The notes under the pieces: model-generated | Told to the model about the DNA's origin: nothing | Databases searched by the model: none | The model's input: the letters and a program-made list of their open reading frames with translations, nothing else | Shown: positions 1 to 6,083 of the stretch, one piece after another | Layout of the letters: each line of letters opens with the position of its first letter | Numbering within the stretch: position 1 is the stretch's first letter | Translations under genes and position numbers: made by a program | Source of the DNA: Bacilli bacterium | GTDB taxonomy: Bacteria > Bacillota_I > Bacilli_A > ML615J-28 > CAG-698 | Length of the DNA stretch: 7,596 bases | Direction: 5' to 3' | Assembly: GCA_016296945.1 (NCBI GenBank) | Contig: JAEDHQ010000072.1 | Location: 1 to 7,596, forward strand

Positions 1-1060
1 CTAAATTTTCAGTAATCATCATAAAACCTAAATCAGTCGGATGACATCCATCGACAGTAGCTTCATCTTGATATTTACCTAATAATTTATGACCATCGTA
101 AAAATAAATATTATGATCTTTATTTTTTCTTTTCTTAACAACGCCTTTCTGATAATTCAGTCGCTCTTGTTGATCATCAAAATTTTCTTTTACAAATTTC
201 TCAATTGACATTCTAATTTTACTTACAACTAAAATAGGAACATTAGGATATTGATCGCGCAATATATCAATAAAAGTATTTAAAGTATTTTGTAGCATAC
301 TTAATGTTGCATTAGCCTCATAATCAAGAATAAACATCTTAACATTATCTATTGAAGCTAAAATTCTTGCCACTTCCTCTTGTCCTCTTCCATTACCTGA
401 AAAACCAAAATTCAATACCTCATAACCAGTTCTTCTCGAAATTGCATTTGTATAACTCATTCCACCTCTAGAGGCACAACCACCTTGCGTAATAGATGTT
501 CCGTAACATACAATTTTACCTTTAGGAAACAAATTATTATCTGGAATAACATATGCATCTATATCTGTACAAATCAAGATGTCTTCTACACTTCCATATA
601 GTGGTAAATTTAATAAATATAATCGCTCCTTACTTTCCCAATTAGTAAAAAAGGTATATTCATATTCTTTTTTGCTGTAATGGTAAGAAGCAGTTTTAAA
701 GAATACTAAATCTTCTCTTCTGCTCCCGATATAAAGATCACATCCGCCTTGTCCAGTGAATGCCATATGTGACATATTAAAAGTTTGTCCAAGCTTAACC
801 TTTATTTTTAAAGTTTTTGTATTGCTTCGAAAGGCTATCATTGCCCCACTTGGCTGTGTAACTAAAGTGAATAAACCTTCATTTAATGTTCTTATTATCT
901 CATCAGTTTCCTTAGGAAATCTAACAAATCGTTTATCCTTATTAAACCAATTTAAACCATAGACTGATAAATCCTTAACATTTTTTGGATTAATTTCTTT
1001 TAATTGCTCTAATGTTTCAAAGTTATCAAAATTTTTATCAATCTTTCTTATATCAGCCAT
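1..1060 (-). CDS. SGNH/GDSL hydrolase with N-terminal GxDLY domain, 3' end cut by window edge
   Basis: The gene starts at ATG 1060-1058, behind a GGAG site, and stays open to the left edge, giving 353 residues without a stop. By family knowledge, SGNH hydrolases of this type remove acyl or acetyl groups from sugars or other esters; the substrate here is unknown. The N-terminal beta-rich domain carries the GxDLY motif at residues 106-110 (GCDLY). The catalytic domain follows: block I GTSITQG at 187-193 with the presumed nucleophile Ser189, a Gly/Asn block NFGFSGNG around 217-224, a DYEAN block at 246-250, and block V DGCHP at 337-341 with presumed Asp337 and His340. Block V normally lies near the C-terminus, so probably only some 10-25 residues are missing. 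I see no signal peptide, so it is likely cytoplasmic. It lies 64 bp after galE with no terminator or clear promoter between, so it is probably the last or a late gene of that operon. Confidence 0.88.
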   Translation of the reverse strand, partial: MADIRKIDKNFDNFETLEQLKEINPKNVKDLSVYGLNWFNKDKRFVRFPKETDEIIRTLNEGLFTLVTQPSGAMIAFRSNTKTLKIKVKLGQTFNMSHMAFTGQGGCDLYIGSRREDLVFFKTASYHYSKKEYEYTFFTNWESKERLYLLNLPLYGSVEDILICTDIDAYVIPDNNLFPKGKIVCYGTSITQGGCASRGGMSYTNAISRRTGYEVLNFGFSGNGRGQEEVARILASIDNVKMFILDYEANATLSMLQNTLNTFIDILRDQYPNVPILVVSKIRMSIEKFVKENFDDQQERLNYQKGVVKKRKNKDHNIYFYDGHKLLGKYQDEATVDGCHPTDLGFMMITENL

Positions 1061-1124
1061 AATTGTTCTCCGAATATTTTGTAAAATTCAAATGCCAATA
1101 AAGTCATATTAAATTAATCAGCTA

Positions 1125-2144
1125 TTAATTAAAACCATTAGGATTTTTGACTTGCCAATTCCATGAATCACGACACATATCTTCTAAAGTTTTATTACAC
1201 TTAAACCCCATTACATCATAAGCATGTTGGGGATCTGCATAGCACGTTGCAATATCGCCAGGGCGACGAGCAACTACTTTATAAGGTAATTGTCTTCCCA
1301 AAATTTTTGAAAAAGCATTAACAATATCAAAAACACTATAACCTTTTCCAGTACCTAAATTAAAGATATCTAAACCTTGAGCTTTTTCTAAATGATGCAA
1401 AGCATAAACATGACCACGTGCTAAATCACAAACGTGGATATAATCACGAACTCCAGTTCCATCATGTGTATTATAATCATTTCCAAAAACATTTAATTCA
1501 GTTCTTTTACCAATTGCAACTTGTGTTATATATGGCATTAAATTATTAGGAATGCCATTTGGATCTTCACCAATCAAACCAGATTCATGAGCCCCTATTG
1601 GGTTAAAATAACGTAATAGAACAATATTCCATTGAGGATCAGATTTATATAAATCTTTTAAAATATATTCAATAAACAATTTAGTTTTTCCATATGGATT
1701 TGTTGGTTCTTTTAATTCGGCAGTTTCTTTGATTGGTTGTATTTCTTGATCACCATAAACTGTTGCACTTGAAGAAAAAATAATGTTTTTTACATTATGT
1801 TCTTTCATTACATCAAGTAAACAAACAGTCCCTGAAATATTATTTTCATAATATTTTAAAGGAATTACACTTGATTCACCAACAGCTTTTAAGCCGGCAA
1901 AGTGAATAACCGCATAAATTTGTTGCTCCGAAAAGATTTTATGAAGAATATTTTTATCTAATATATCGCCTTGATAAAATGTAACATCTTTTTCTGTGAT
2001 TTGTTTTACACGTTTTAATGACTCAGGCTTTGAATTAGATAAATTATCCAATACAATAACATCATATCCTTGTTCTAACAATTGAACTGTTGTATGACTA
2101 CCAATATAACCACATCCACCAGTAACTAATATCTTTTTACTCAT
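1125..2144 (-). CDS. galE: UDP-glucose 4-epimerase
   Basis: This enzyme interconverts UDP-glucose and UDP-galactose (Leloir pathway and supply of galactose for surface glycans), in the cytoplasm with bound NAD. The 339 residues match the usual length of about 330-340. The Rossmann dinucleotide motif GGCGYIGS is at 9-16, followed by the LDNLSNS strand end at 32-38. The catalytic set is visible: Ser126 in SSSATVYG (124-131), Tyr151 and Lys155 in PYGKTK (YxxxK), matching Ser124/Tyr149/Lys153 of the E. coli enzyme. Typical later motifs are [12 protein letters not shown] (178-189), NLMPYI (201-206), [12 protein letters not shown] (231-242) and [11 protein letters not shown] (261-271). The ATG at 2144 follows AAAGGAG (2154-2160) at good spacing. 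The gene begins 27 bp after the phosphopantetheinyl transferase stop and is probably co-transcribed with it. A 7-bp all-AT inverted repeat overlaps its stop codon (1112-1130) but has no U-run, so I do not call it a terminator. Confidence 0.96.
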   Translation of the reverse strand: MSKKILVTGGCGYIGSHTTVQLLEQGYDVIVLDNLSNSKPESLKRVKQITEKDVTFYQGDILDKNILHKIFSEQQIYAVIHFAGLKAVGESSVIPLKYYENNISGTVCLLDVMKEHNVKNIIFSSSATVYGDQEIQPIKETAELKEPTNPYGKTKLFIEYILKDLYKSDPQWNIVLLRYFNPIGAHESGLIGEDPNGIPNNLMPYITQVAIGKRTELNVFGNDYNTHDGTGVRDYIHVCDLARGHVYALHHLEKAQGLDIFNLGTGKGYSVFDIVNAFSKILGRQLPYKVVARRPGDIATCYADPQHAYDVMGFKCNKTLEDMCRDSWNWQVKNPNGFN

Positions 2145-2171
2145 TTTATAACTCTCCTTTTAAAATTTATT

Positions 2172-2729
2172 CTATATGCTTTCTAAGAATATTTCTTGAT
2201 CTAATTCGATATCAAATTGCAATTCAAAATCAGAAATATTTGTACAAGGCATTGCAATAGATAAAATATATTGTTTTTGATGATAAGTAAATTTTAAAGT
2301 TTTTATATTATGTAAATATTTATCATCTATCTCTTTAAAATCATGAAAATAACCATTAATTCCTGTCCCTAAAAGTTTAGAATAAGCTTCCTTTGAAGTC
2401 CAAATTTTGTAAAAGCATTCTTGTTTTTGATTACAATTATCAAAAATTTTTTGTTCATAATAAGTAAAATAACGTTTTACAATCTCAGTAAATCTTCTTA
2501 CCTTACTACTATCTTCAATATCAATTCCACATTCTACATCATCAAAACAAATAGCAATTATTTCATTAGAATGAGATATATTAAAATAAAGATTCGAATT
2601 TTCTAAATATTTTTTCCCATATTTATTTTTTATAATTGAATAATCAATTATATTAAAATCATTTCTTAAAATCTTATCTAATAATTCTAAACTCTTTACA
2701 TTATTTTTTGTTATATAAATTTTCATCAT
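2172..2729 (-). CDS. Sfp-type 4'-phosphopantetheinyl transferase, short form
   Basis: Family role: transfer of the 4'-phosphopantetheine arm of CoA to a serine of an acyl, aryl or peptidyl carrier protein. The signature residues are present: FNISHS at 49-54 (His53), GIDIE at 68-72 (Asp70 and Glu72, Mg2+ ligands) and IWTSKEAYSK at 109-118 (Glu114, Lys118). At 185 residues it is about 35-40 shorter than Bacillus Sfp. The missing part is N-terminal: only about 48 residues precede FNISHS, and the basic R/K-rich stretch that helps bind CoA is not evident. Two ATGs stand in tandem. The only ribosome-binding sequence, GGTG at 2733-2736, lies 3 nt from the first and 6 nt from the second (2726), so the second may be the true start. 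No polyketide or peptide synthetase gene is visible, so the target may be fatty-acid ACP or a carrier encoded elsewhere. It is the first gene of the probable operon with galE. Confidence 0.88.
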   Translation of the reverse strand: MMKIYITKNNVKSLELLDKILRNDFNIIDYSIIKNKYGKKYLENSNLYFNISHSNEIIAICFDDVECGIDIEDSSKVRRFTEIVKRYFTYYEQKIFDNCNQKQECFYKIWTSKEAYSKLLGTGINGYFHDFKEIDDKYLHNIKTLKFTYHQKQYILSIAMPCTNISDFELQFDIELDQEIFLESI

Positions 2730-2742
2730 TCACACCGTTTTA

Positions 2743-2771
2743 ATTATATGAAAAATAAACAGTTTTGTCAA
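2743..2771 (-). promoter_or_regulatory. Consensus sigma-A promoter of the PPTase-galE-SGNH unit
   Basis: Read on the minus strand, a perfect -35 TTGACA (2771-2766) is separated by exactly 17 bp from a perfect -10 TATAAT (2748-2743). The start point expected 7 nt downstream is near 2736, only about 7-10 nt before the two candidate ATGs, so the leader is extremely short. The -35 lies 2 bp past the U-run of the uracil permease terminator. Confidence 0.9.
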
Positions 2772-2773
2772 TC

Positions 2774-2800
2774 AAAAAAAGTATGCTTAATAAAGCATAC
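2774..2800 (-). terminator. Intrinsic terminator of the uracil permease gene
   Basis: A perfect 8-bp inverted repeat, GTATGCTT (2781-2788) with AAGCATAC (2793-2800), has a 4-nt loop. On the minus strand it is followed by seven U residues (2780-2774). It lies 10 bp after the permease stop codon. Confidence 0.92.
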
Positions 2801-2810
2801 CCTTAGATAA

Positions 2811-4202
2811 TTAATATTCTTCTTTTAGTTCATTAACTTCATTCTTTTCAGATTCTTCTTTTTCATGTGGTAAGATAAGATTTAATAAAATACCAAATAC
2901 CATTGCTAAGGCTGTTGTAGTAAATTGACCTTGAGAACCAATCTTTACAACTGCTCCACCTAAGCCAATTACAAGCATAACAGAAACAATGATTAAATTA
3001 CGAATCTTTGTCATATCGATTTTTGCATCTATAATAGTTTTTAAACCATTAGAAGCAATAAATCCATAAAGAATTAAACAAACACCACCCATAACAGCAG
3101 ATGGGATTGCATAAATAACCTTATTAAAAACATTAAAGAATGATAAACAAATTGCAATAACTGCAGCTCCACCAGTTACCCATACAGAACCTACTTTTGT
3201 AATACCAACAACTGATGTATTTTCACCATAACTTGTATTTGCCGGGCCACCAACTAATGCAGCAAATAATGTTGCCGCACCATCACCCAAAATAGTACGA
3301 TGAAGTCCTGGTTCAACTAAATAATCACGACCAGTAATTTTACCTAATACTTGGTGATCACCAATATGTTCAGATAAAGTCGCAAATGATAGTGGAATAA
3401 CACTCAATGCAGCACTGAAATTTATTTTTACCATACTAATACCAGCACCTAAATCAGCGTTTGTCCAACCTAACAACTTGAATTCTGGTAAAGCAAACCA
3501 TTGAGCAGGATTTTTGGCAACTTCTACTAATGCTTGAAGTTTATCAACACCTGTGCCATCAACAAATAATGTAGATCCTTCCCCAACAAAGTTTAAAATC
3601 AAAGCAAGAACATAACCAAATATAATTCCCATTAAAAATGGAATAACTTTTAAAAATCCTTTTGCGCGAATAGCAAAGAAAGCAACTGCCAACATAGTAC
3701 AAATAGATACAACAATACTACGCCAGTTTCCACCTACAACCAATCCTGTTTGCGAAACAGCTGTAGTTGCTAATGATAAACCAATAACCATTATCATTGG
3801 ACCAATGACAATTGGAGGTAATAATTTTTTCAACCAATTGATACCCGCATATTTAATAACAATAGATACTACAATATAAATCAATCCAACAACAACCATA
3901 CCAGTTAAAGCAGCACCAAAATCTCCAGCATAACTATCCGTTTGTGTCATTTTAAATGCCGCAACAATGTAAGCAATATAAGCAAAACTAGAGCCTAAAT
4001 ACATAGGAACTTTTCCCTTAGTACAAAGGATATAAATTAACGTACCAACACCTGAAGAAAACAATGCAACAGAGATAGGCAATCCAGTCAACATAGGTAC
4101 TAGCACAGTAGCGCTAAACATTGCAAATACATGTTGAAAGCTTAAAAGAAACCATAAACCTTTCTTAGGTTTTTGATTGTAATCTAATACTAAATTATTC
4201 AC
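2811..4202 (-). CDS. uraA: Uracil permease, NCS2 (nucleobase-cation symporter 2) family
   Basis: This is an integral membrane protein expected to import uracil with protons for pyrimidine salvage. Its 463 residues are mostly hydrophobic segments in the 14-helix NCS2 pattern. Two family elements that bear the substrate-contacting glutamates are visible: FATLSEHIGDH (273-283, Glu278, matching Glu241 of E. coli UraA) and NTSYGENTSVVGITKV (322-337, Glu327, matching Glu290). The YGEN form fits uracil carriers better than purine carriers of the family, but xanthine or another base cannot be excluded by eye. The last 18 residues are a charged cytoplasmic tail. The start codon is GTG (4202-4200), supported by AAGGAGG (4208-4214) 5 nt upstream. 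The gene has its own promoter and terminator, so it is probably monocistronic. The 5' leader of about 38 nt is too short for a PyrR attenuator; an inverted repeat at the start point may instead be an operator. Confidence 0.93.
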   Translation of the reverse strand: MNNLVLDYNQKPKKGLWFLLSFQHVFAMFSATVLVPMLTGLPISVALFSSGVGTLIYILCTKGKVPMYLGSSFAYIAYIVAAFKMTQTDSYAGDFGAALTGMVVVGLIYIVVSIVIKYAGINWLKKLLPPIVIGPMIMVIGLSLATTAVSQTGLVVGGNWRSIVVSICTMLAVAFFAIRAKGFLKVIPFLMGIIFGYVLALILNFVGEGSTLFVDGTGVDKLQALVEVAKNPAQWFALPEFKLLGWTNADLGAGISMVKINFSAALSVIPLSFATLSEHIGDHQVLGKITGRDYLVEPGLHRTILGDGAATLFAALVGGPANTSYGENTSVVGITKVGSVWVTGGAAVIAICLSFFNVFNKVIYAIPSAVMGGVCLILYGFIASNGLKTIIDAKIDMTKIRNLIIVSVMLVIGLGGAVVKIGSQGQFTTTALAMVFGILLNLILPHEKEESEKNEVNELKEEY

Positions 4203-4225
4203 AAATACCTCCTTGATATAATTTT

Positions 4226-4240
4226 GAATATTTAATATTC
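4226..4240. promoter_or_regulatory. Inverted repeat at the uraA transcription start, possible operator
   Basis: GAATATT (4226-4232) and AATATTC (4234-4240) form a perfect palindrome around one central base. The expected start of transcription from the -10 at 4247-4252 is about 4240, so the repeat covers roughly +1 to +15. It could bind a repressor or form a small leader hairpin. It is all A/T apart from its two end bases, so chance is possible. Confidence 0.4.
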
Positions 4241-4246
4241 TAAAGG

Positions 4247-4275
4247 ATTATACCACATAGTATTATACTTTTCAA
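4247..4275 (-). promoter_or_regulatory. Promoter of the uracil permease gene, extended -10
   Basis: On the minus strand the -35 is TTGAAA (4275-4270), the spacer is 17 bp, and the -10 is TATAAT (4252-4247) preceded by TGG, giving an extended -10 element. The -35 hexamer overlaps the TGA stop codon (4274-4272) of the upstream gene. Confidence 0.85.
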
Positions 4276-4937
4276 GAATTATTTTTATATATTTCGACAA
4301 TCTTTTTCTTTCTAATTATTCTTTCTTCATATGTATATTTTTTACTATTTAAATCATAAAAATATTGTGCTTGAGATATTAATAATAATTTTAACTTCTT
4401 AGATTTTATATTTTTTTTATAATAACTTTTATTTATATAAAGCTTATCATTGAAAATAAAATAGTCCAAAGAAATTTTATTTAAGGAAAAATAATTAATA
4501 AAACCCTTAAATAAAAAACCAGAAATTACAAAAAATTTAAAATGATAAAAACATTCTAGTAATCGACAATCAATACTTAATTCCTTTATTTCTTTCCATA
4601 AAATAATATTATCATTATTTATCAAATAATAAATATTAGAAATTGCTATTATTTCTTTTTTTATTGCTTCTAATTCTGCTGATAATAGCAAGTTATCATT
4701 ACATAATAATTTATGATAATAATAAATATGAACCTTACTTATAAGTTTGTTAATGCTTGCTTCTTTATATATTTTTCTATAATAATCCTCTTGCTTTTGA
4801 AATCTTTTATATTTCTTTTGATATTGTAAAATCAAATTGAGATTATTAGTTTTTAATAGATATTGAAAACTATCAATATATTTATTTGCAATTATTAATT
4901 GATAAAAATGTTTTTTATTAAAATAATTTTTTTCCAT
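4272..4937 (-). CDS. Unknown AT-rich protein, possible degenerate HEAQH-type family member
   Basis: I do not recognise this 221-residue protein with certainty. It is dominated by Lys, Ile, Asn, Tyr, Leu and Phe, reflecting a base composition poorer in GC than its neighbours. It has one Met, no signal peptide and no clear membrane helix; the hydrophobic patch at 132-147 is short and aromatic. The N-terminal 60 residues look helical and basic. Residues 135-221 resemble, from memory, the C-terminal part of an uncharacterised Firmicutes family with a GF(I/V)SRSWLDYLSFG-like segment, a KHEAQHxxD motif and an EYRAKLVELIY tail. Here these read GFLFKGFINYFSL (140-152), ISQAQYFYD (187-195) and ERIIRKKKIVEIY (205-217). 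If that holds, the His-Glu and last His are replaced by Ser188, Gln189 and Tyr192, so metal binding would be lost. There is no Shine-Dalgarno site, and an in-frame TAA lies two codons before the ATG. It sits alone between rsmH and uraA. Confidence 0.7.
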   Translation of the reverse strand: MEKNYFNKKHFYQLIIANKYIDSFQYLLKTNNLNLILQYQKKYKRFQKQEDYYRKIYKEASINKLISKVHIYYYHKLLCNDNLLLSAELEAIKKEIIAISNIYYLINNDNIILWKEIKELSIDCRLLECFYHFKFFVISGFLFKGFINYFSLNKISLDYFIFNDKLYINKSYYKKNIKSKKLKLLLISQAQYFYDLNSKKYTYEERIIRKKKIVEIYKNNS

Positions 4938-4943
4938 AAATTA

Positions 4944-4949
4944 ATTATA
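4944..4949 (-). promoter_or_regulatory. Candidate -10 box for the unknown gene, leaderless arrangement
   Basis: TATAAT reads on the minus strand exactly 6 nt before the ATG at 4937, so transcription would start at or next to the initiation codon. No good -35 is found at 16-18 bp; TTTACA at 4976-4971 is 21 bp away. The surroundings are nearly all A/T, so chance occurrence is a real concern. Confidence 0.45.
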
Positions 4950-4973
4950 CAAAAAAACAATGTAAAAAAATGT

Positions 4974-5008
4974 AAAAAAAAGGCGCAATAATCATGCGTC
5001 ATTTTTTT
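4974..5008. terminator. Bidirectional intrinsic terminator after the mraZ-rsmH unit
   Basis: GGCGCA (4982-4987) pairs with TGCGTC (4995-5000) around a 7-nt loop, flanked by an A-run on the left (4974-4981) and a T-run on the right (5002-5008). Read as minus-strand RNA the hairpin has one A-C mismatch and ends in eight U residues, suiting the mraZ-rsmH transcript. Read as plus-strand RNA that pair is a G-U wobble and the stem is complete. Confidence 0.72.
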
Positions 5009-5082
5009 GTTATTATTATTAATTCTTATAAGCAGCTTAAATTATAATTATAAAAAATATATATTATAATAGAACAAATTGA

Positions 5083-5118
5083 TTATTTTGTGATTGGTTT
5101 TGGTAAAGGTCTAAACAT
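5083..5118 (-). CDS. 11-residue micro-ORF after rsmH
   Basis: The ATG at 5118-5116 opens a reading frame MFRPLPKPITK ending at TAA (5085-5083). It is preceded by a perfect AGGAGG (5132-5127) at 8 nt, the strongest ribosome-binding site in the window. It begins 30 bp after the rsmH stop and ends about 75 bp before the terminator, so it is in the mraZ-rsmH transcript, at the place where ftsL normally stands. The peptide is basic and proline-rich. It could be a translated microprotein, the relic of a lost dcw gene, or a regulatory leader. I recognise no homologue, and coding status rests only on the ribosome-binding site. Confidence 0.5.
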   Translation of the reverse strand: MFRPLPKPITK

Positions 5119-5148
5119 ATTTGTTTCCTCCTAATAATTTATGTATTT

Positions 5149-6075
5149 TTAAAGTTTTTCTATTACCCTTAATTTGGCACTATGTGCGCGATTGTTATTA
5201 TTTAATTCATCTTCATTTGCAATAATAACTTTTTTATTTACTAATCTAAATTCCCTTTTTATTTCAGAATCCTTAATTGGAACTCCATTAGGAATATCTA
5301 CTTCAACTCTTTCTTTGAAGATTTGTTTACAAATACGATCTTCTAAAGAATGAAATGTAATAACAGCAATTCTACCATGTGGCTTTAATAAATCTAAAGC
5401 ATCATTTAATGATTTTTCAAGAACATCTAATTCATTGTTTACAGCAATCCTTAATGCTTGAAATACTTGTTTTGCAGGATGACCTTTTTTTCTCAATTCT
5501 TTTGCGGGTAAAGATTTTTTGATAATATCAACAAGTTCAAAAGTTGTTTCAATCGGTTTGATTGAACGATATTTTTCAATATTTCTTGCAATTTGGACAC
5601 TATACTTTTCTTCACCATAGACAAAAAATATTCTTTTTAATTCATTAAATGAGTAATCATTAATAATTTCATAGGCACTTATTTTTGAATTTGGATTCAT
5701 TCGCATGTCTAATTTTGCATTAAAATTATAACTAAATCCCCGTTCAGGAGTGTCAAATTGAAATGATGAAACTCCTAAATCATATAAAACACCATCAATT
5801 CCATTTACACCAACAGAGGCTAAGCTATCTTTCATATTTACAAAATTAACTGGAAACACTGTAAAATTATCTGATATGACTTTTAATCTTTCAGTCCCTA
5901 GATTATAAGCATATGGATCTTGTTCAAAACAATAAAGATGACCGTTTGTTATTCTTTTAAGAATTTCGCTTGAATGTCCAGCACCACCTAAAGTTGCATC
6001 AACATAAATTCCATTTTCTTTTATATCTAGATTTTCAATAGTTTCTTTTAATAATACTGGAATATGCTTACTCAT
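5149..6075 (-). CDS. rsmH: 16S rRNA (cytosine-1402-N4)-methyltransferase
   Basis: RsmH (MraW) uses S-adenosylmethionine to methylate N4 of C1402 in the decoding centre of 16S rRNA. The 308 residues match the family length. Motifs seen: the N-terminal HIPVLLKETIENL (4-16), the SAM-binding DATLGGAGHS (26-35), the acidic strand end EQDPYA (51-56), YDLGVSSFQFD (98-108) with RGFSY and LDMRMN after it, KGHPAKQVFQALRIAVN (197-213), ITFHSLEDR (239-247) and the closing RAHSAKLRV (296-304). The ATG at 6075 lies 8 bp after the mraZ stop, and its ribosome-binding site AGGTGA (6085-6080) overlaps that stop, so the two are probably translationally coupled. This gene is usually followed by ftsL and pbpB; here it is followed only by a micro-ORF and a terminator. 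Confidence 0.97.
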   Translation of the reverse strand: MSKHIPVLLKETIENLDIKENGIYVDATLGGAGHSSEILKRITNGHLYCFEQDPYAYNLGTERLKVISDNFTVFPVNFVNMKDSLASVGVNGIDGVLYDLGVSSFQFDTPERGFSYNFNAKLDMRMNPNSKISAYEIINDYSFNELKRIFFVYGEEKYSVQIARNIEKYRSIKPIETTFELVDIIKKSLPAKELRKKGHPAKQVFQALRIAVNNELDVLEKSLNDALDLLKPHGRIAVITFHSLEDRICKQIFKERVEVDIPNGVPIKDSEIKREFRLVNKKVIIANEDELNNNNRAHSAKLRVIEKL

Positions 6076-6083
6076 AAAATCAC

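Noticed and set aside
756..962. 68-codon plus-strand ORF
   Set aside because: It lies wholly inside the SGNH hydrolase gene on the opposite strand, covering the conserved GxDLY region, has no ribosome-binding site, and its translation resembles nothing known.
1112..1130. 7-bp inverted repeat AATTAAT/ATTAATT at the galE stop codon
   Set aside because: The stem is entirely A/T with a 5-nt loop and no U-run follows on the minus strand, so it is not a credible terminator.
2421..2606. 61-codon plus-strand ORF
   Set aside because: It is antisense to the PPTase core motifs and rich in Ile, Lys, Phe and Asn from AT-rich sequence; no start signal.
4203..4271. PyrR-type attenuator or purine/uracil riboswitch before uraA
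   Set aside because: The leader after the predicted start point is only about 38 nt and contains no terminator/antiterminator pair or conserved aptamer elements.
5041..5075. Several TATAAT-like hexamers on both strands
   Set aside because: The stretch is almost pure A/T, so -10-like hexamers are expected by chance, and none has a matching -35 or a gene in place.
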